Source of the DNA: Plakobranchus ocellatus | Lineage: Eukaryota; Mollusca; Gastropoda; Plakobranchidae | Assembly: GCA_019648995.1 (NCBI GenBank) | Contig: BLXT01003024.1 | Span: forward strand, 500,456-523,199 | Length of the DNA stretch: 22,744 nucleotides | Direction: 5' to 3' | Shown here: one piece after another, positions 13,342-22,400 of the stretch | Numbering within the stretch: the first letter of the stretch is position 1 | Layout of the letters: each line of letters opens with the position of its first letter | Translations under genes and position numbers: made by a program | The notes under the pieces: generated by a model | Told to the model about the DNA's origin: nothing | Seen by the model: the letters and a program-made list of their open reading frames with translations, nothing else | The model's database searches: none

Positions 13342-13428
13342 CTCCCTCACTCTCTCCCTCCCTCCTCTTTCTCTCATCTCTGTCTCTCTCCCTCCCTTCC
13401 TCTCTCTCTCTCTCTCTCTGTCTTTCTC

Positions 13429-13493
<65 letters not shown>

Positions 13494-16400
13494 TTCTACC
13501 ATCTTTATCTGCTGTTTCACAATGTGCCTATTTTTATGTCATTTATTTTTTGCTCTCCTATCAATAGTATTATTGTACTTGTGGTATTGCTCAACACAAC
13601 AAATACATGCAACATATCTTAACTATCTTACTATTAGCTCTATATCTTTACATTAGACTGACTGTCATACATTGTGATTTTAAAAAAATGTAATTTTCTC
13701 CATGAATTTTGTGTCAGTATCTAATTACTTGGCTTATCCTATACAAGATGTTTGCTTTGAATAGGCACTTGGAGATTTTTTTTCTTCAGAAAGTTTCCAA
13801 CACAGCACTAAAGTTTTATGAAAACCTATCTCATATTGTTGATTTAGTGGTAGCTCAATTAGTAGAGCATTTGGCAACAATGCAGAATGACTGGTGTTTG
13901 ATTCCCAGACCAAACCGAAGTTTTTACTCCACCGTATCCTTGATCAAATTGGGTCGACAGTGAGGAAAGCAATGTCAAGCTGCTTAGTTTTATCATAGGA
14001 ATTCAAGAAATTGTTCTTCTAACCGTGACATCACTAGATCTACATTTATGAAAAAACAGGACAGAGCTCGTGTGTTTATCCTCATTATAAGTGTAGAGAA
14101 AACCCACGCCTTGAAAGCTTAGTTAATCCTATTTGTCCTCACTTTAATTGTGATTATGAGACTCATTTGATGTGCTTTGACAAAGACTGTAGTAATGTAG
14201 CTATACCTAAATCGCCTCATTTGACTAAAAGTTGGGCTAGTAATACGAAGCGTTTCTTGCTTCCTGTTCTTGCTTCTATTTTACAGGGAAGGGTTTGACA
14301 AGACTCGCATCAATGCTCTTCTGCACCAGATTGAGCTCAGTCAGAGACACCAAGGCGGAAACTTTGGTTTTCATCTAGCATTGGTGAGTGAACTGAAACA
14401 GGTTTTCATAGAATCAGGGCAGAGAGAAGATGAGTGATCTGGTAAACTTAAGAAGACAGAGCAGTGATCAGATAGACTCAAAGCAGAGCCATGGCGGAGC
14501 GGATGTGGCAGAGCAATGCTCAGGTTGACTCAGGGCAGTGCAGTGATTGTAGTTTAGTATTCTGTTAGACATTAGTTTCTACAAAATTTGACCTATATTT
14601 GCGCCATTTGCGGCATAATTTTTTTTAGTTTTGTCTTTAAGTAAAGAGTTAGCTTCATTATAAATTTAGTCTAGTCTGGTTTGGGAGCAACACATATGCT
14701 TGCCATGTTTGATCTAGTGTGTGCCACAATAAGCTGAAAATTCCTAGATTGACAATATATCATTTAAAGTAAACAAACAGGAATGTGGGCCTAACTCGAC
14801 TGTGATGGCTAGATCATGGTTTCAACCCAGAAATAATTCAACCCATGATCGGTCTCGAGTGTTAATGATTAAATTTCATCATGCTAGACCGGCAGCTCTG
14901 CAGTTTTCATGAGATTTTAAGGGAGTCAAGCATCATTTTTTATTCTTGTTTGGTGTGTTCTTTCAGACTTTGGCCAGCACATGGAACCATGAAGGAGACC
15001 CAGTACAAAGCATGCAGGTAGGAAGTATTGTAGAACGATTCAGAGAGGACATCAAGCAAAACCCCAAATTGCTCCAGGAGAAAGTAAAACATTACCTCAA
15101 GGTGAGTAAAAACTTGAAGCATCCACCAAGGCAGCAAATGTTTTATTTTAAAAATTCTTTAGAACTATCGGGAGATGAAGTAAATAAGCTTAGAAATAAG
15201 AAAAATGTAAAAAAACTGTTTTACACTTCAATGCAACTCCATGTGCAGCCAAGGGAGTCCCACAAAACTTCTCCTGGACTGAGACAAAAGGGTGTAATGG
15301 TTGCTGATCAAACTGAAAGAGTAATTCACATATATCATTAGGTGCCAGCGAGGAGAGGATAATCAAATTATGATTTAGATTAATCACATCTTCTCTCCAC
15401 AGAGTTGATAATTCGAACCAGACAATAAAATAAATCTTTTTTTCTTTGCCTTACGATATGATTTGTTTCCCCCCCAGGATAATCAGCATCGCTTAACACT
15501 GACCATGGGTCCAGACAGTGATTTTGAGAGCAAAAGAACACAAGAAGAGGAGAGTCGACTGGCAAAGCTTGTTGCAGATCTAAGGGAGAAGGACAAGGAG
15601 ACCATCTATCAGAGAGGTCTGTAGTCAATACGTAACAGTGTAGTGTCATTGAATATTTTCATTTAGTCGGCCTGAGCCTTATTCTACTTTTCTTACTTAT
15701 ATGAAAACAAGATCTATACAACAGATAAACCTTTGATGTATTTTGCTACTGCTTTCAGCCCATTTTACAGTCAGTCCAAACTGCACCTTGATCTGTGCTA
15801 AGATAAAGAGTTATCTTGAATCTGTGCTAAAATATAAATCACTAAACTTTTATTTCATTGTTTAAACCTTTTTAAAATGGAAGCAAGATATACATGAGTT
15901 CTGAAAACGTACTTTTGAATAGAGCAGAACTTCTTGCCACAGATTGAAACAATATCATGTTTTCCTGCCATCATCTGTTTATAAGGGGATCAAAGTAAAC
16001 TAGACTTAATGCACTAATGATACTTTAGTAGAGAGCCTTAGAAAAGTTTCACATTTTACTGACTCAAAAAGTAATAACAGTTCAATCTTTAAAGCTGCAT
16101 AGCTTCTGACAGATTCGATAGAAATATAAGTGTGGGTCAAAATCTTATTCTTGAACATCACACTCATTGCTCACTATATCCAGTTGTGACTTGTGATTGT
16201 TGATGTGCCCAAGTTTTTTTTTGTCACATTTCACTTTCCAGTTTAGACACAATTTTTGTAAAAGTTTTTAAACTATATAACCACTATATTTTTGGGCAAT
16301 AAGATGGTCACTGTTTGCCCATGTTGTACCTGGAAATCTATGTATTCATCACACTTGAAAGCAGTAGAGATTTATTTAGGATAAGTGCACGATAGTTTAC

Positions 16401-19400
16401 ATCATTAAGTCTGATTTTTTTCCAGACACAATTTTTACAATATTTTAAAACAATTGGGAAAAAAATTCAAATAGATAGCAAAACTTTTTGCCTGCTAAAT
16501 GATTTAATGGCTTTATCAAAACTTTGGTAAGGTGTACATTGTTGACTTTATAATTTTGTAAGTGCAGTATCCTAACCATAGGACAAGGTCATAGATACGT
16601 AACGATTAGAGGGCTGGACTTTCCAGACCAGCATAATCTCAACATAAAGGATTGCACAATGTATTTACGTCAGTATAAAGCAGTACACTGTGTTTCCATA
16701 AAACCTCATGGTTTTAGTTCACAGGGCTGGACTTGCAAGACCAGTGTAGATAATAGATTACAAAATGTTTTCAGATAACAGATTACAAAATGTGTTCATA
16801 AAACCAATTTGTTTCATCATTTACAGGACTGGATTTGCAAGACCAGCAGAATCTCAAGGAAGACTTGTCATGTTTGCCATCTTTGAAGATTGATGACCTG
16901 AGCAAACTGATCAAACCTGAACCAATGGAGATGAATCATGCAGGTAATAAAATTAATGTAATATGAGATTTTTTTTTCTGTTTTTTTAGAATAAAATCTT
17001 TTTAATCCTGGACTCGCTTGTATGAAAAGTGTTCAACCCTAGACCAGCCTGTATGAAAGCTGTTTAACCTCAGACTGGCCTGTGTAAAACCCACTTAATC
17101 CTGGACTGGCCTTTATGAAACCTGTTTCACCATGGACTGGCCTATATGAAACCTGTATTTTGCTTCAGGTTGAAACAATATCAGATCATTCTGTATGATT
17201 TTATGAAATTTGTTTTATGCGTTTTAGAAAGTTTCCATTATTTTTTCCAAACTTTTTGAATTAATTTTCACAGGTTTTAAAAGCATATTTTCACACAATA
17301 AAAAATTTTTCTCAACAGTGGGAATTTAGATGTATTGAAATTTACTATATAGAGCTTTTTTTTAAAATGCATTTTCAGCTAAAGTAAAATGTTTTTTCAA
17401 AAAGACAAAGTTTGCATTTTAAAACTGTCTAGACATTTAGGCTTTTTTTTCTTGTTTTCACCTCTCACTCAGGCTGGTCATTCATACAAACTTGTGAGCA
17501 GCCAACCAATGGTGTAACTTATCTGCGTCAAGCTTCCAGTTTAGAAGGTCTTCCAGAGGAACTCATGCCTTATGTCCCTTTGTTTTCGGAGGTCATTACC
17601 AGGTGAGGATTCTTGTTTGCTTGAGGAAGATATGGGGTCCTGCCATGATGATAGTGACAAAATTTATTGATTATTGCAAAAACTATAGTTTTAGATCTAG
17701 TCAAATGTTTTCTTTACATGTCAGCCATTTAGTGATTTTTTTTTTTTAATCAGATAGCAGGATCAAGAATAGCGCAAAAGTGTATGAAAAGAGATAAAGG
17801 CAAAAGAAAAGAGACCTTAACTGGTGCTTTGGTGTTGCAATAATTTCATTTTTTTTTGCACTTTATCAGCTAATTGTGGAGAGGTGGGATTATTGATGGT
17901 GTTTTCAGAAAATGAAGTTTTGTAAATGAAAGCCGAAGGCTTCTGCTCTTTTAAAATGAAATAATATCAAACAATGATAGCAACCTATAATATTTAAAGG
18001 GTCTAAACTAAGTCTCACTGATAATTTTGAAAAAAAAAGAAAAAGGAATATGTAAAACAAAATAATTGCCCTCAGAAATATTAATGAAAATAATCTCCCA
18101 AGCCCAGTTCCAATGAACATAAAGTTACATTTATTGAAATATTAAACCAGCCTGAAGCTTCTTTCAGTGAGGTGTGCAGTGGTACAAATTTGATTGCGGC
18201 AATCTCAATTCTCATCAGACATATGGGATGATAAGAGTGAGAGAAGTTTCAAGTGGAGGAATTGGTTACCTTGTGTCTGTTTGTCTCTCTTGCAGCATAG
18301 GGGCCGGCGGGCAGGACTACTTGTGGATGTCTCAGCAGCAAGAACTCTACACAGGTGGATTGAGTGCGTCCCCCTTGTGTGTTGGTCATCACACATCCAG
18401 CTCACGCATGCAGCGCGGCATTCTCTTCTCCTCACACTGCCTAGAGAAGAACATCAAGCACATGCTAGATTTGTGGACGCATATCATCAACAGGTTTGGG
18501 CTTTGTTACTTTTTTGTTACAACCATGGTCATACATCTTTTCAACTCTGGCTACTGCATATTTGTCTGATAACAATAGGAGGTGAAAGTTAGCTTGTCTA
18601 TTAATTTATCACACAGAATGCTTAGTTTTATTTTATTTTATATAAGTTTTCTGATATAGTTTTTCTGTATCCAGGGAGGTGGCCTCCACAATTCAGTTGA
18701 TCTGTATAGGTTTATTGTTACATGCTGTAAATTCATGCCATATCAGTAGCAAATGGCAGATCAAACAGTTGGATTTGTATGTCTGATAACTCATCAAACA
18801 ATTGGATTTGTAAGTCTGATAACAATATGAAGTGAAAGTTAGTTTGTCTATTAATTTATCACATAGAATGCTTGGTTTTATTTTATTTTATAAAAGTTTT
18901 CTGATATAGCCTTTCTGTATCCAGGGAGGTGGCGTCCACAATTTAGTTGAACTGCATGGGTTTATTTGTACTTGCTGTAAATTCATACCATATCATGGCA
19001 GATCTAACAGTTGGATTTGTACGTCTGATAACAATAGAAGTGAAAGTTAGTTTGTCTATTAATTTATCACACAGAATGCTTAGTTTTATTTTATTTTATA
19101 TAAGTTTTCTGATATAGCCTTTCTGTATCCAGGGAGGTGGCCTCCACAATTTAGTTGATCTGCATGGGTTTATTTGTACTTGCTGTAAATTCATGCCATA
19201 TCATGGCAGATCTAACAGTTGGATTTGTACGTCTGATAACAATAGAAGTGAAAGTTAGCTAGTCTATCAATTTATTACATAGAATGCTTGGTTTTATTTT
19301 ATTTTATATAAGTTTTCTGATATAGCCTTTCTGTATCCAGGGAGGTGGCCTCCACAATTTAGTTGATCTGTATGGGTTTATTTTTTACATGCTGTTAATT

Positions 19401-22400
19401 CATGACATATCAGTAGAAAATGGTGGATCAAACAGTTGGATTTGTACGTCACAAGTGTGCATTTCAGGAAATAATGAGATATAAAATCAGGAGATGTTCA
19501 GTTTGTTCCATGCCAAGTGTTTTCAAAGAGATAAAAAGATAGAAAAACTAATGAAATTGTGTTTTTTGTGAGAACTGTTGTGGGCAATATTGATTTCACC
19601 ATGACTGGTCTGATGGTGACATTGATAATGTCAGCTTTTAGCTTTTTCATGTTTGAATATGATAGCATTAACTTTTTCATGCAGGAATGTGTTCTGCCAG
19701 GGCACCTCGTGTAAATGTTATTTAAACATTAGTTTTATGTGCTAAATCATATACTGTCTGGTTTGCTTTTTTTTCTTGGATAATATTTTGGGGTAGAATG
19801 GAAATATTTTCAACATTTATGTAAAATGTTTTTTTATAATGCAGTCCATCCCAAATGTTAATCTTATGTAAAACAAATGCATGTGTGACAAATAGTCTAA
19901 AAGTTGTGTCATTGTCTTTAGTGACATTTTGTAAGAGTAAAGTGCTTTTCATATTCAGCCAAAGAGAAGGATAAAAAGATATGGATTCAAACATGTGAAT
20001 CAGGCTCAGAGGGCATGTTTACCCAAAATTTGAAAACTTAAGAAAACGAAAGAGAGCTTATCACAGAACTTTAATTGCCTTACTTGTGTGTGGATAATTG
20101 ACGCTCTCATCTGGTATGTGTGTCTGCTCTCCACAGTCCAGACTTTTCTGACCTGTCTCGTCTGTCCACACTGATCAAAATGAGTGCCAGCAACCTAGCA
20201 TCTGGTCTAGCAGACAACGGCCATCGCTACGCCATGGCCAGCTCTGCCGCTGGTCTGGATGTTTTGTCCCAGAACCATGAGGTGTTGTTTGGTCTTTCCC
20301 AGGTAAATCTTGGACTGGGAAGCTACAATAGAGAAATTAACATACACCTCATTACTCACTGCTTTGACTTTTCCATTTTCTAATCTTTGTATTACCCTTG
20401 ACATGTGTGAAAAATGATAAGAACCCGTTTGAGACAGTGCACTGTGGAATGGAACAAGGGCCTGAAAGCCTGAGATCATATTGTTAAGGACTACCTATAT
20501 GCAAAACCCAACCCACTCTGAAACCTAAAAAACTCAAATCACTTGTTTTAAATGCTTGAGATAAGAACATTCTTTGTCTCTTTGTCTGACAACTCTGTAA
20601 GTTTTAATTTTGAGCAATTTTAAAACAGTATCTTCAATTTTTATTTTCACATCTTGCTGCTAATAAAGATTACTGATACGGGAGATGTTGCTTTTGTCTA
20701 CCTTGGTTTGTTTTTTTTTTTTTTGTGGACAATTTATAAGCTTTGTATGATTTGCTGTGTCAACTGCTTTTGAAAAGTCTGTAAAGCTGGAGAGAATATT
20801 TTTTTGCATTTATCCAAATTTTTCAACAACCATTCTCAGGTTGAAAATTTCCTTTCCTGGTTCCATTATTCTTCCTTAAGGCTGCTTTTTCCCACTGACT
20901 CTTTTGCTCATTTATGTATCGCTATCATAATATTAAAGTGCAAAAGTTTTTTAAAGCAGTCAGTTACTTTTTGCTTTATTTCCTTGTGATTTTGCAATTC
21001 AGGTGCAAACAATGAAGAAGGTGGCTGAGCTGGATGATATCTCAGATGTTGTTTACAAGCTGCAGACCATAGCAGACTTGGTGTTGGACAAAAGCTGTCT
21101 CAGGTAAGTGTAGTGAATCTCCCTCTAAACTGTTTGGTATCCTCAGAGTTATCAATCACACTATAGCAGACTTGGTGTTGGACAAGAGCTGTCTCAGTGA
21201 GTCTCTCTAAATTATTCGATACCTTCAGAGTTACCAAGGAGAATATTTTAACTAGCCAAGCCCATTACATATTTCACCATCGTGCTTAAATCTAGTTTGG
21301 TTGCATACCATTTGCAGGCCGAGGATAAGATAAGATCTGGACATAGATTTGATTTTATTTCAGAGTTACATTTAGATCCCAGAGGAAACTGGGCCAATTT
21401 CTTGATTGCCTTTTTGCAATTTTCAATAAATAAACTGTACTTTGCAGACACACACTTGGCTAAAAATGCATGCGGCCAAAGTTTTATGCCATAAACAAGA
21501 ATGGGTTTACAGATTAGAATTGTATGTTTATAAAGTTAAAGACTACAATGGTTAACTTCTTATCAAAAGAGCACTGTGGACTTCAATGTTTCCATCTTAT
21601 TTGATTTTATATTAAGTAGGAGAGGTCTTTCTGTGATAGTTTTCAAACACATTTTTTTTTAAAACTAGGCAACTTTGTCAACAGCTCAATAATTGTGTGA
21701 TTGATACATAAAATGTGGGTTGTCATCGTTATGTTCAAAAGATTTTCTTTATGCCATGTTTTTGAACAAGTAAAATCATTAGTGCATAAACTTTGAGATT
21801 CTCAGGCAGGGTGGTGCGTGAAAAGTAATGCTTTATTTGTTGTTTTTTTTAATCAGTTTTGGAAGCATCCTTGCTGTGTAAATTACCAAATAACTTCAAA
21901 ATGTAACTATGATGACACAATCACTTAACGTGGTCACCCACCAATATTTTAAGTTCAGTCACCACAAAGTAGATACAGACCTACTTTTTTCACCTACATC
22001 TTCTAAATTATCTAATTTTACTGTGATTAGATCTCACTGGTACTCATATGCCCTTTTGTAATTTCATAACATATCAAAGATGATACTGTTACATGGTATT
22101 TCATACCTGATATTTACTTTTTGTAGTGTTTATGTAGATGCTCTCCACCTGTCTTTTTCAACCACTTAACTGCTGAGGTTAAAAAATTCTTTTCAGAAAA
22201 GGAGATACAGTCTCTAATTTTTATTTTATGATGAGAATTTTCATTCTCTATGTCTACATGATCATGATCATGAATTTTTTAAGTGGTTTCTTAGAGGATG
22301 AAATTGAGCCCTTTGTATTCAAGTAGCAAAGTCATTTTCACTGAAGCCTAATTTCCTCGGGTTGCTTTTCATACAAGCAAATACATGTTTTTTTCCTTTG

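Noticed and set aside
13162-13656. 164-residue ORF rich in Ser-Leu repeats
   Set aside because: It is exon 11 read through its donor into the CT microsatellite; the Ser-Leu run is translation of (TCTC)n.
13838-13910. Functional tRNA gene
   Set aside because: The acceptor stem does not pair, the anticodon loop lacks T33 and the anticodon stem is mismatched; a SINE or tRNA relic fits better.
15102-15341. In-frame extension of exon 13 through intron 13 to a stop
   Set aside because: The donor AAG|GTGAGT is strong, exon 14 continues the conserved protein in phase, and the extension has no family similarity. Retention would truncate the enzyme.
18194-18592. 132-residue ORF across exon 17 in an alternative frame
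   Set aside because: The frame containing TGGLSASP and [11 protein letters not shown] matches PITRM1; this one has no similarity.
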